A DNA stretch of 64,000 bases from positions 1 through 64,000 of the forward strand of contig CAZHWT010000001.1 in assembly GCA_964536215.1 (NCBI GenBank), read 5' to 3'. Below, piece after piece: positions 1 through 6,582 of this stretch. A model generated the notes under the pieces. That model was not told where the DNA came from. It ran no database searches and worked only from the letters and a program-made list of their open reading frames with translations. Position 1 is the first letter of the stretch; the number at the start of each line of letters is the position of its first letter. A program made the translations under genes and the position numbers. The stretch is from CAZHWT01 sp964536215 (GTDB lineage Bacteria > Patescibacteriota > CAZHWT01).

Positions 1-2
1 TA

Positions 3-452
3 GGCAGGGCCATTGAGACAACTCAACTCATCCTCGAGACATTGGGGTCCCAAGATCCTGCCCGCCTCACCCGTCTTGAAGCCTTTAGTGAGCTGGACGA
101 ACGAAGGTGGGGCGTTGTAGAAGGTATGACCTTTGACCAAGCGCACCAGGATTACTCAGAGGCTGACTGGGCAGAGTGGTACACCTGGCATGGCGCGCCA
201 CCGCAAGGTGAATCCTATGCCCAAATGGATCGCCGGATGCGGAATTTTCTGGAATATAAAATTCTATTCCACGCCGCCGAAGGGGAAAATGTTCTGGTAG
301 TCGGACACACCGAGATGCTCAAAGTGCTTCGCCGGAGACTGGAGAGGCTGCCTGAATCAGCTACCAGCACCCTCAAAATGGCTAACTGCGATTCTCATCT
401 GTATCGGATTGGCCGATCGGGTGCGGTACTGGAGCATCGCGCTCTCTACTAA
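3..452 (+). CDS. histidine phosphatase superfamily protein, C-terminal part
   Basis: The open frame enters from the left edge of the window, so the N-terminal half with the RHG catalytic motif lies outside. What remains reads GRAIETTQLI (the family's RA..T segment), then ELDERRWGVVEGMT (the E...G..EG segment) and LVVGHTEML, which carries the second catalytic His of phosphoglycerate-mutase-like phosphatases. This order is diagnostic of the superfamily but not of the substrate; sugar-phosphate, nucleotide or alpha-ribazole phosphatase are all possible. It ends just before an intrinsic terminator, so it closes a transcription unit. An internal TTG at 42 could be mistaken for a start, but the homology runs upstream of it. 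Confidence 0.85.
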   Translation, partial: GRAIETTQLILETLGSQDPARLTRLEAFSELDERRWGVVEGMTFDQAHQDYSEADWAEWYTWHGAPPQGESYAQMDRRMRNFLEYKILFHAAEGENVLVVGHTEMLKVLRRRLERLPESATSTLKMANCDSHLYRIGRSGAVLEHRALY

Positions 453-457
453 ACTGC

Positions 458-488
458 CTGGCCCGCTGAAAGGCGGGCCAGTTCTATT
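458..488 (+). terminator. intrinsic terminator after the histidine phosphatase
   Basis: A nine-base-pair GC-rich stem (CTGGCCCGC with GCGGGCCAG) encloses a six-base loop and is followed by TTCTATTT. It starts six bases after the stop codon. Confidence 0.8.
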
Positions 489-548
489 TAACCTGCCCTA
501 CTCCCACTTTTTAACCCAGCTTAGATAATCTAAAGATCGCCCATTCGT

Positions 549-628
549 GTCACGCCCGCGAAAGCGTGAATCCTCTGTCTCGTGAGCGATTTCTGGCGAT
601 AAGATTCCTGCTTTCGCGGGAGTGACAG
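549..628. repeat. REP-like imperfect inverted repeat
   Basis: Two arms, around CCCGCGAAAGCG at 554 and CTTTCGCGGG at 611, face each other across about 40 bases. The GATTCC...GCGGGAGTGACA half resembles a unit near 4030 (CGCGGGAATGAC). It is a dispersed intergenic palindrome with no gene. Confidence 0.6.
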
Positions 629-653
629 AAAAACTGAGCGTGGTTTAGCTTAT

Positions 654-685
654 TTGACAGAAACACACCAGAGTGCTAGTATATT
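654..685 (+). promoter_or_regulatory. promoter of the Ile/Val/Leu leader-peptide unit
   Basis: TTGACA at 654-659 is followed after 17 bases by TAGTAT (677-682), overlapping a TATATT at 680-685. Transcription should begin at about 689-692, which is at or within a few bases of the leader-peptide ATG at 692. The transcript would therefore be leaderless or nearly so. Confidence 0.75.
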
Positions 686-691
686 TTTCAT

Positions 692-781
692 ATGATTACC
701 TCTTTGGTTCTCCTCGTCGTTATTACTTTGCTCGTCGTCCTCTCTGGACGCGGGAGGTTAGCGACGGTTGAAGCCAAGTAA
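692..781 (+). CDS. Ile/Val/Leu-rich attenuator leader peptide (29 aa)
   Basis: This 29-codon frame starts ATG ATT ACC TCT and contains the run LVLLVVITLLVVL, then SGRGRLATVEAK and TAA. Fifteen of the 29 residues are Leu, Val or Ile. The make-up resembles the enterobacterial ilvL leader, which also has a Val/Ile/Leu run followed by a G-R-G-like segment. Codons 20-23 contain CGGGAGGTT (751-759), which equals the 3' arm of the terminator at 810-836 and can therefore pair with its 5' arm. A ribosome stalled in the Leu/Val run leaves this segment free, giving antitermination; one that reaches the stop covers it, giving termination. There is no Shine-Dalgarno sequence because the ATG sits at or next to the transcription start. 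The alternative, a small single-pass membrane peptide, would not explain the repeated CGGGAGGTT. Confidence 0.72.
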   Translation: MITSLVLLVVITLLVVLSGRGRLATVEAK

Positions 782-809
782 TCAGTTTTTAATTTAGGCA
801 CCAACCCCA

Positions 810-836
810 AACCTCCCGGAAACGGGAGGTTTTTTG
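810..836 (+). terminator. attenuator terminator with competing antiterminator
   Basis: The stem AACCTCCCG/CGGGAGGTT with a GAAA loop is followed by TTTTTG. The 5' arm can instead pair perfectly, over nine bases, with CGGGAGGTT at 751-759 inside the leader peptide. This gives the mutually exclusive pairings of classical amino-acid attenuation. It lies upstream of the tRNA-like genes and of the protein at 1149. Confidence 0.8.
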
Positions 837-853
837 TTGGCCTAAGGATATTT

Positions 854-931
854 GCCCCCGGTAGCTGTGCCGGAAGAGCATTTTGGCCCAAAGCCAAAAG
901 TTTGCGGGTTCGAATCCCGCTGGGGGCACCA
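854..931 (+). tRNA. aberrant tRNA-like gene, in-register anticodon CAA (Leu?)
   Basis: The acceptor GCCCCCG pairs with TGGGGGC, the T arm GCGGG-TTCGAAT-CCCGC is perfect, and ACCA is encoded. The D arm is poor (GCT/AGC, with three linker bases after the acceptor). The anticodon arm TTTGG-CCCAAAG-CCAAA puts CAA (889-891) at positions 34-36 but has C instead of the invariant U33. A genuine tRNA-Leu would carry a long variable arm; here it has five bases. It may be a pseudogene, a tRNA mimic or a specialised tRNA. The isotype call is only by register. Confidence 0.55.
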
Positions 932-949
932 AGTCTTCTACAGAAGACT

Positions 950-1025
950 GCACCTGTAACGCTCAATGGTAGAGCAGCGCGTCAAACATACGCGCAGGTT
1001 GCCGGTTCGAGTCCGGTCAGGTGCA
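950..1025 (+). tRNA. aberrant tRNA-like gene, in-register anticodon AAC (Val?)
   Basis: The acceptor GCACCTG/CAGGTGC is a perfect seven pairs, the D stem is GCTC/GAGC with four linker bases (TAAC) before it, and the T arm is GCCGG-TTCGAGT-CCGGT. The anticodon arm CGCGT-CAAACAT-ACGCG gives AAC (985-987) at positions 34-36 with A where U33 should be. CCA is not encoded. It is linked to the previous tRNA-like gene by a seven-pair hairpin (932-949). Both therefore lie in the same attenuated transcript. Decoding capacity is doubtful. Confidence 0.5.
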
Positions 1026-1148
1026 CAAAGCAAACCTGGACAGAGACAAGCTGACGCATCAAAAGAATCTGGGGAGGAGAGTAGCACAATGGGACTTTAG
1101 TGAAAGCTCAATGGGCATTTGCTGTTACCCTTAAAAGAGGAGTGAATC

Positions 1149-1760
1149 ATGACAACAGGCACATCTGACCTTGCCGTAAGTGGATTTATTCTGGCCGCTC
1201 TAGGGCGCCGATCCACTCAAGTGTTGACCCACGTCCGAGCAGGCCGAAAAGATGGAGCGCCACGATTCGGCTCCTTCGAGGCCCACTCACTGACCGATGG
1301 TAGTCTTATCGGAGAGGTGCGCGTAGCCAGGGGAGAGCTGCATGGCAAACCCGCTGACTTGCTTATCCTTGACGGCGACCATCCGGAACTGCTGTGGGCT
1401 TGGGCGGGAGACGATTGCAAAACCATTGTCTTGGTCGACGATAATGTGCGGCACGGCAGATTGTTTGGCAAGCTTGACCCGTACTACGTTGGTCAGCATA
1501 TGCCATGGGTGCAGCAGCGGGCCGCAGTTTATGGGATCATGAAGTCCCGCTCTTCGTTTGACACGCAAAGACGCCCATTCCGGCCATTAACAATTGCCAA
1601 CAATATTGTTGGTCTGGAATGCAAGCCCCGGCCAGAAGCTAGGCCAACTCCAACGCAGCCGACGGTTGCCAAGGCGTCTGAGCCAGATCGCCTGACAAGT
1701 GGGCAGGTATGTGTGGGTTCCACTAATATCATTCCAGCCTGGGTAGCCAACCTGCGTTAG
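1149..1760 (+). CDS. orphan protein downstream of the Ile/Val/Leu attenuator (203 aa)
   Basis: I do not recognise a family. The start ATG follows AGAGGAG with good spacing, unlike the leaderless genes nearby. The N-terminal two-thirds look globular, with alternating strands such as LLILDGDHPELLWAW and TIVLVDDNVRHGRLFG. The last 45 residues are Pro/Thr-rich and probably flexible. No signal peptide or membrane segment is visible. It ends 22 bases before a strong terminator and is the only protein in the unit that starts at the leader-peptide promoter, so its expression would depend on attenuation. The function is unknown; it may act together with the tRNA-like transcripts. Confidence 0.7.
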   Translation: MTTGTSDLAVSGFILAALGRRSTQVLTHVRAGRKDGAPRFGSFEAHSLTDGSLIGEVRVARGELHGKPADLLILDGDHPELLWAWAGDDCKTIVLVDDNVRHGRLFGKLDPYYVGQHMPWVQQRAAVYGIMKSRSSFDTQRRPFRPLTIANNIVGLECKPRPEARPTPTQPTVAKASEPDRLTSGQVCVGSTNIIPAWVANLR

Positions 1761-1782
1761 AGCAGAGAATGGCTGCAAAATT

Positions 1783-1816
1783 CCCCGGTCAATCCAGATT
1801 GACCGGGGCTTCTTTT
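1783..1816 (+). terminator. intrinsic terminator closing the Ile/Val/Leu attenuator unit
   Basis: An eleven-pair stem CCCCGGTCAAT/ATTGACCGGGG with a CCAG loop is followed by CTTCTTTT. Confidence 0.88.
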
Positions 1817-1975
1817 ACTCTATCCACTAGCAAGCAAGCCAGGTTCAACCGTAAACAAGCTCCGAGGTTGTTTACGTGTACACCTAGATTGTCTGTTGTA
1901 TATTCTGTCGAGTTATAATTTGAGATAGTTTGTGTTTGGATAATGGATTCGACCGACGTGAGGGCTTAAGGAGTC

Positions 1976-2017
1976 GTACGTACACATGTACGTACATACG
2001 TCAATTTATCTCTGTAA
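1976..2017 (+). repeat. TACGTACA palindrome element, copy 1
   Basis: GTACGTACACATGTACGTAC is a near-perfect palindrome followed by ATA..GTCAATTTATCTCTGTAAA. The same palindrome plus tail recurs at 4457 and 8198, and inverted or partial at 39679, 45691, 52883 and 59871. Confidence 0.8.
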
Positions 2018-2039
2018 AGTTGATGGAGGATGGGGGAAT

Positions 2040-2230
2040 GGTTAATTGTTAATCGTTAATCGTATATCGTTAATCGTATATCGTAAATCGAAACTTGTCC
2101 AAGTAACTCGTGCCAGCCTCTGGCGGAAATAACCAGTAACCCTGCAAGGGATTCTCGATCAGGTCGAGAATGGCAAAGAGAAGAGTAATCCGCACTTCAC
2201 CCTTAAACCTTCAACCTAAAACCTAGAACC
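2040..2230. repeat. spacer of stuttering short repeats and a hairpin
   Basis: Tandem-like TTAATCG / TATATCG units at 2040-2092 are followed by CCTCTGGCGGAAATAACC. Next come a GATTCTCGATC..GTCGAGAATGGC hairpin (about 2151-2178) and AACCTAAAACCTAGAACC. No coding frame is seen. The same unit types fill other spacers of the window (8150-8480, 45590-45800). Confidence 0.7.
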
Positions 2231-2287
2231 TAAAAAGCTCGACCACTAGGTACATGACGGCGAGTCGTCTAGCCTCTCGCCCTTTTC

Positions 2288-2316
2288 TTGCACTTATGGC
2301 CGCTTTCGTGTACTAT
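2288..2316 (+). promoter_or_regulatory. promoter for tig-clpP
   Basis: TTGCAC (2288-2293) and TACTAT (2311-2316) are separated by 17 bases, 37 bases upstream of the tig start. The start itself has GGAG six bases ahead. Confidence 0.65.
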
Positions 2317-2352
2317 CGGGGGGTCTAATTTTTATATGAATCGGAGATATCT

Positions 2353-3080
2353 ATGGCCACATCTATAAAAAAGTTACCGCATAGTCAGGTTGAATTACAT
2401 TTTCAATTGGATCCTGTTCGATTGGAAGTAGCCCGAGAAGCGGCGTTTGAAAAATTATCCAAGACTATCAAAGTGCCCGGCTTTCGACCCGGCAAAGCGC
2501 CTCGCAAGCTACTAGAGGAGCATATGAACCCGACGGCGGCTATGCAAACTGCGTTGGATGAGGTGCTTAACGCAGCTTTCCAAGACGCTATTCGTGAGCA
2601 CGAAATTGTGCCGGTAGCTCAGCCGACCATTGACATTTCTTCAACCGATTTAACTAAGCCGATCGATGTAACTGCTTTGGTGCAGGTACGGCCCGAAATT
2701 AAGGTCGGGGACTGGCAGAAGATTAAAGTGGCTAAGGAGGCAGCCAAAGTTGACGAGGCTAAAGTGGATGAAACGATGCAAACAGTGTTTGAAAGGAGTA
2801 CGAAGGAGCGTCCAGCGTCCAGTTCCAAGCGTCCAAAAGGGCTGGTTGATGCGCAAGGCAATCCCTTGACGCGCTCCGAGTCCGAAGGTTCGAGTGCCGA
2901 AATGAATGACGAGTGGGCTAAGACCATTGGGGCTAAGGATCTAGCTGATTTGCGGTCGCAGATTAAGTCTGATTTGGAATCCCATGCCGAGTACGAGGCG
3001 GAGAATACCTGGCAAGACAAAGTCCTGGAAAAGATTATTGACTTAACTAAAGTTGATTTGCCGGAAGCATTTGTCGAAGA
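2353..3080 (+). CDS. tig: trigger factor without PPIase domain, 3' end lost in a gap
   Basis: This is a ribosome-bound chaperone for nascent chains. The N-terminal ribosome-binding domain (residues about 1-115) has the signature VPGFRPGKAPRKLLE, and the following linker is normal up to about residue 150. Where the FKBP-type PPIase domain should follow there is only a short low-complexity stretch (about 151-185, ERPASSSKRPKG and onward). After this the frame enters the C-terminal chaperone domain (EWAKTIGAKDLADLRSQI..). The DNA of the stretch contains a GCGTCCA repeat also found in pheT and in the pheS-pheT spacer. The gene runs into 100 Ns after about 243 residues. The start is set by GGAGATATCT before ATG. 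Presumably it lies in an operon with clpP, a common arrangement. Confidence 0.9.
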
Positions 3081-3180
3081 NNNNNNNNNNNNNNNNNNNN
3101 NNNNNNNNNNNNNNNNNNNNNNNNNNNNNNNNNNNNNNNNNNNNNNNNNNNNNNNNNNNNNNNNNNNNNNNNNNNNNNNN
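3081..3180. other. scaffold gap (100 N) between tig and clpP
   Basis: The flanks share no overlap and both are truncated genes. This gap therefore hides real sequence: the tig C-terminus and the first residues of clpP. Its true length is unknown. Confidence 0.95.
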
Positions 3181-3747
3181 GTACCAATGGTCATAAAAAA
3201 GGATAATCGCGGCGAGCGGGCCTATGATATTTTCTCGCGGTTGCTGGAAGATAGAATTGTCTTTGTGGGTGGCGGCATTCATGATGATATGTCGCACGTG
3301 ATTGTGGCCCAGCTGTTGTATTTGGAAGCCCAGGATCCTAAAAAAGATATTGCTATGTACATAAATAGTCCTGGCGGAGTGATTACGGCCGGGTTAGCTA
3401 TTTACGATACCATGCAACACATCGCTTGCGATGTATCGACGATTTGTGTAGGGCAGTGTGCTTCGATGGGGACTATTTTGCTGTCAGGTGGCACAAAAGG
3501 TAAGCGGTTTGCTCTGCCCAACAGTCGCATTCATATGCACCAGCCATTGGGCGGGGCAGAAGGCCAGGCCAGCGACATGGAAATTCAAGCCCGCGAGATT
3601 CTGCGCATGCGCGAGATGCTTAATGATATGCTAACCAAAAACACTGGCCAGCCGCTGGAGCGGATTGTTAAAGACACCGACCGAGACTACTTTATGTCCG
3701 CCGCCGAGGCGAAGAAGTATGGGTTGATTGATAAGGTGCTTAAGTAG
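3181..3747 (+). CDS. clpP: ATP-dependent Clp protease proteolytic subunit, 5' end in gap
   Basis: This is the serine protease ring of Clp complexes. After the gap the frame reads VPMVIKK..RGERAYDIFSRLLEDRIVFVGG, so only a few N-terminal residues are missing. The catalytic triad is present: Ser in GQCASMGTILL, His in NSRIHMHQPL, and Asp in the DTDRDYFMSA segment. INSPGG, the oxyanion/processing region, is intact. The Clp ATPase at 53427 in this window lacks an obvious ClpP-binding loop, so the partner (ClpX or another ClpC) must be elsewhere. Confidence 0.95.
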   Translation, partial: VPMVIKKDNRGERAYDIFSRLLEDRIVFVGGGIHDDMSHVIVAQLLYLEAQDPKKDIAMYINSPGGVITAGLAIYDTMQHIACDVSTICVGQCASMGTILLSGGTKGKRFALPNSRIHMHQPLGGAEGQASDMEIQAREILRMREMLNDMLTKNTGQPLERIVKDTDRDYFMSAAEAKKYGLIDKVLK

Positions 3748-4100
3748 GGGGAAGGGAGAAGGTTCTAGGCCTGTCCGCCTCTGGCGGATTTTAGGTGCTA
3801 GGTTCTGGGTTTTAGGTCTTAGGTTTTAGTAATTATCTTAACTATATTTTGTGTCATTCTCGACCTGATCGAGAATCCACTATGAGGTTATTTGTAATTG
3901 GTTACTTTCCACCACAGGCGGACAGGAGTTACTTGGACAAGTTTCGATTTACGATATATGATATACGATTTGCGATATGCGATATACGCTTTACGACCTG
4001 CTCTCTTTGTCATTCTCAACTTGATTGAGAATCAGATTCCCGCCTGCGCGGGAATGACGAAGTGGTGCTGTGGATCAGATATTTAAGGCCGTCAGAAATG
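3748..4100. repeat. repeat-filled spacer after clpP
   Basis: It holds TCCGCCTCTGGCGGA (about 3770), stuttering TTTTAGGT/TTCTAGG units, a GATTCTCGATC-type hairpin around 3852-3880, and TACGATATATGATAT repeats. A composite hairpin follows at about 4005-4050, ending GCGGGAATGACG. No terminator with a clear T tract and no gene is seen. Confidence 0.65.
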
Positions 4101-4183
4101 TGGTACAATCTGATAGCTTTTAGTTAAAAGTTGTGCGTAATTCTTAATTCAATATTCCAAATTCCGCAGCCGTAGGCTGCTTG

Positions 4184-4260
4184 GGGCGGTTAGCTCAGCT
4201 GGTTAGAGTGTTACATTGACATTGTAAAGGTCAGAGGTTCGAGTCCTCTACCGCCCACCA
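4184..4260 (+). tRNA. tRNA-Val (anticodon GAC)
   Basis: A complete 77-base cloverleaf: acceptor GGGCGGT/ACCGCCC, D stem GCTC/GAGT, anticodon arm TTACA-TTGACAT-TGTAA with GAC at 4218-4220 and T33 present, T arm AGAGG-TTCGAGT-CCTCT, and encoded ACCA. Confidence 0.95.
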
Positions 4261-4310
4261 TTTGAAGATTGCTGAGCGCTCAGCTTCCGCCAGAGGCGGA
4301 CCAGCCTTTG

Positions 4311-4375
4311 GCTGGGGTTAGAGTGTTACATTGACATTGTAAAGGTCAGAGGTTCGAGTCCTCTACCGCCCACCA
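4311..4375 (+). pseudogene. 5'-truncated duplicate of tRNA-Val(GAC)
   Basis: The last 58 bases of the tRNA-Val, from the D-loop TTAGAGTG to the CCA, are repeated identically here. The acceptor 5' strand and D-stem 5' strand are missing and are replaced by a TCCGCCAGAGGCGGA spacer. It cannot fold as a tRNA. It could be a recombination or integration scar, or an assembly duplication. Confidence 0.85.
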
Positions 4376-4456
4376 ATAACGCACTGCTGTACGTAAGTTT
4401 TAAGATACAAGATCCAAGAACCAAAACAAATTATAAAGCGCAAGTGTTTAAAAGTT

Positions 4457-4500
4457 CGTACGTACACATGTACGTACATAGCCTAATTTATCTCTGATAT
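4457..4500 (+). repeat. TACGTACA palindrome element, copy 2
   Basis: CGTACGTACACATGTACGTA plus a TAATTTATCTCTG tail, matching copy 1. Confidence 0.8.
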
Positions 4501-4561
4501 TTTATAAAAGGGTGCTGCACTGTTTAAGAGGATCAAGCTTCATTTTGGTGGAATAGCATCT

Positions 4562-4893
4562 ATGCACGCTGTATCGTTAAACACATGGGGTCAGCGAGCT
4601 GGTAATGAAAAATTACTGGTAAAGTACCGTTGTTTGGCGGTATGGTCTTACTCTCGTTTATTTATCTGTGTTAGCCTGCGCTTATTAAAAGCTGCTTTGG
4701 TTGACNNNNNNNNNNNNNNNNNNNNNNNNNNNNNNNNNNNNNNNNNNNNNNNNNNNNNNNNNNNNNNNNNNNNNNNNNNNNNNNNNNNNNNNNNNNNNNN
4801 NNNNNCTCTCGTTTATTTATCTGTGTTAGCCTGCGCTTATTAAAAGCTGCTTTGGTTGACGAATCGATTGTAGACCGAGTACTCTTAACCTAG
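4562..4893 (+). CDS. small hypothetical protein split by a spurious gap (58 aa)
   Basis: Forty-eight codons precede the N run. If the duplicated 55-bp flank and the Ns are collapsed, the frame continues ESIVDRVLLT and stops at 4891-4893, giving 58 residues. The protein is basic and Leu-rich in its middle (SRLFICVSLRLLKAAL). There is no clear Shine-Dalgarno sequence. I do not recognise it, and it may be non-coding. Confidence 0.3.
4706..4805. other. scaffold gap (100 N), probably artefactual
   Basis: The 55 bases before the gap (4651-4705) are identical to the 55 bases after it (4806-4860), which is what two contig ends sharing an assembler k-mer look like. Confidence 0.9.
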
Positions 4894-4937
4894 TTACACT
4901 ACTATAGTCACGATTAAAGTTGAGTACTAGAAACCTG

Positions 4938-4960
4938 GCGGCGGACGGGCCGCAATTTTT
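4938..4960 (+). terminator. terminator-like hairpin upstream of glpX
   Basis: GCGGC-GGACGG-GCCGC is followed by AATTTTT. The five-pair stem is short, so termination may be partial. Confidence 0.45.
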
Positions 4961-5070
4961 AATCTTCTCCAGATTCCCTGCGTGTGGTGCATTCTCCAAC
5001 GGCGCTAAACGGAATATGCTGGGTACGACCATGATTGTTGATCAAAGCATTACATTAAGAGGAGTAACTT

Positions 5071-6048
5071 ATGGATAGAACCTACGTATTAGAGGCAGTT
5101 AGAGTGACAGAAGCAGCCGCAGTGGCAGCAGCCAGGCTAGTTGGGAAAGGGGATAAGGAGGCGGCAGATCAGGCGGCCGTTAACGCCATGCGAGCAGCTT
5201 TGGAAAAGGTCAAGATAAACGCCACCGTTGTGATTGGTGAGGGGGAGCGAGATGAGGCGCCAATGCTATATATTGGTGAGAAAGTGGGGAGTGGGCAGGG
5301 GCCAGAAATGGAGATAGCCGTTGATCCATTGGAAGGCACTAACCTTTGCGCAGATGGCCAGCCAAACGCTATTGCTGTTATGGCTTTTGGGCAACCAGGC
5401 GGTTTGCTCCATGCTCCCGATACATATATGAATAAATTGGTAGTGGGCCCAGAGGCGGCCCAGGTTGTGGATATTCGCAAAAGTCCCCGCGAAAATGCCC
5501 TAGCTATTGCTAAGGCCAAAGGCATGTCGGTAGAGGAGTTGACCGTTATTGTGCTGGATAGGCCGCGTCATAAAGAGTTAATTCAAGAGCTTAGGCAGAC
5601 TGGGGTACGAATCTATCTTATTAGCGACGGCGACGTTTCGGCTGGCGTAGCAGCGGTTATGCCAGATACTGGTGTGGATGCGTTGTTTGGGATTGGGGCG
5701 GCTCCAGAAGGCGTTATTACGGCAGCCGCTGTCCGATGCTTGGGCGGAGAGTTCCAGGGACAACTTCGCTTCCGCAGCGACGAGGAGCGGGCTCGAGCTC
5801 GGGAAATGGCCACAGACACCGACGAAGATAAGGTCTGGCGAGCCAGCGACCTAGCCTCGGGAGATGTGTTGTTTGTGGCTACTGGGGTAACAACGGGTAA
5901 CTTTTTAAAAGGTGTCCGCTTTTATCCCGGCAGCATTGTCGAGACACATTCCGTAGTAATGCGGTCAACCTCTGGGACAGTACGATATATTGAGGGTCGG
6001 CATAATTTAACCGTCAAGAAAACCCAGTCTTTAAGCGTAGAGGCTTAA
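5071..6048 (+). CDS. glpX: fructose-1,6-bisphosphatase class II
   Basis: It hydrolyses fructose-1,6-bisphosphate to fructose-6-phosphate in gluconeogenesis or the pentose-phosphate cycle, with metal. At 325 residues it has the normal length. Characteristic class II segments are visible: VIGEGERDEAPMLYIGEKVG near residue 58, the metal-site region AVDPLEGTNLCA, and late segments LISDGDVSAGV, GIGAAPEGV and VATGVTTGNFLKGV. AGAGGAG lies eight bases before ATG. A 15-codon frame beginning at the ATG at 5031 overlaps the start and could couple translation, but nothing else supports it. It stands alone with no glycolytic neighbours. Confidence 0.95.
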   Translation: MDRTYVLEAVRVTEAAAVAAARLVGKGDKEAADQAAVNAMRAALEKVKINATVVIGEGERDEAPMLYIGEKVGSGQGPEMEIAVDPLEGTNLCADGQPNAIAVMAFGQPGGLLHAPDTYMNKLVVGPEAAQVVDIRKSPRENALAIAKAKGMSVEELTVIVLDRPRHKELIQELRQTGVRIYLISDGDVSAGVAAVMPDTGVDALFGIGAAPEGVITAAAVRCLGGEFQGQLRFRSDEERARAREMATDTDEDKVWRASDLASGDVLFVATGVTTGNFLKGVRFYPGSIVETHSVVMRSTSGTVRYIEGRHNLTVKKTQSLSVEA

Positions 6049-6192
6049 TAAGGCAAATAGATAAGTACGTATCGTCCTTAGAGTAGAGAAGCTATACGTG
6101 GTCTGTGACAAAAATCGTCAAGGGCCTTGAGGCGTCTCGGACTAATAAAAGGGCTGGTTGTTGGATGGCGCCACCAGTGTTACCATTAATAT

Positions 6193-6453
6193 ATGCCTGC
6201 AGAATCTCATTCGTCTATTGCTCAGCCAACCAATAAGGGAGTCGACCGGGTGTTTCAATCTAAGCGGCAGCTGATGCTGGCTAACTTTTTAGGCGGGATT
6301 TCGTGGGGATTCGGTTCAGTCATCGGCGCTACACTAGTGGTTGCATTATTGGTGACCATTTTAAATTTACTAGGCACGCTGCCATTTATTGGCCAGGCCA
6401 TTCAACACACTATTACCGACTCAGTCTCCGAGGGAATTAATCGCGCCAAATAG
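6193..6453 (+). CDS. DUF5665-like small membrane protein (86 aa)
   Basis: After a polar N-terminus of about 25 residues there is LANFLGGISWGFGSVIGATLVVALLVTIL.., one long hydrophobic segment, then LLGTLPFIGQAIQ and a short amphipathic tail. The GFGSVIGAT...LPFIGQ pattern matches the DUF5665 family of small bacterial membrane proteins of unknown function. No Shine-Dalgarno sequence is visible before the ATG. It lies between glpX and the convergent SGNH gene. Confidence 0.7.
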   Translation: MPAESHSSIAQPTNKGVDRVFQSKRQLMLANFLGGISWGFGSVIGATLVVALLVTILNLLGTLPFIGQAIQHTITDSVSEGINRAK

Positions 6454-6582
6454 CCCGATGGGCAGCCGTAGTAATACACAATTTGTATTACAAAGTGCAC
6501 GGTTGGTCGAAATATGTAAATAGCTTGTCAGTCCTTAGAGATGTGTAGATTGTAACGATCGCTGCGAATAACACACAAGTCT

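Noticed and set aside
688..966. 92-codon minus-strand frame
   Set aside because: It lies entirely antisense to the leader peptide, terminator and tRNA-like genes and has no ribosome site.
1217..1778. Several frames overlapping the 203-aa orphan on both strands
   Set aside because: They lack ribosome sites and would overlap a gene with a clear start and terminator.
1935..1975. TGGATTCGAC, reminiscent of the tmRNA 5' end
   Set aside because: No matching tRNA-like 3' half with encoded CCA, no tag ORF, and the downstream DNA is the dispersed palindrome repeat.
2040..2092. Short tandem units as a CRISPR array
   Set aside because: Units are 7-16 bases with no unique spacers of 25-45 bases, and no cas genes are in the window.
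2353..3747. A single 464-codon gene covering tig and clpP
   Set aside because: It is an in-frame read through 100 Ns; the two halves are different, truncated proteins.
3898..4086. 62-codon plus frame
   Set aside because: It is composed of spacer stutters and hairpin repeats.
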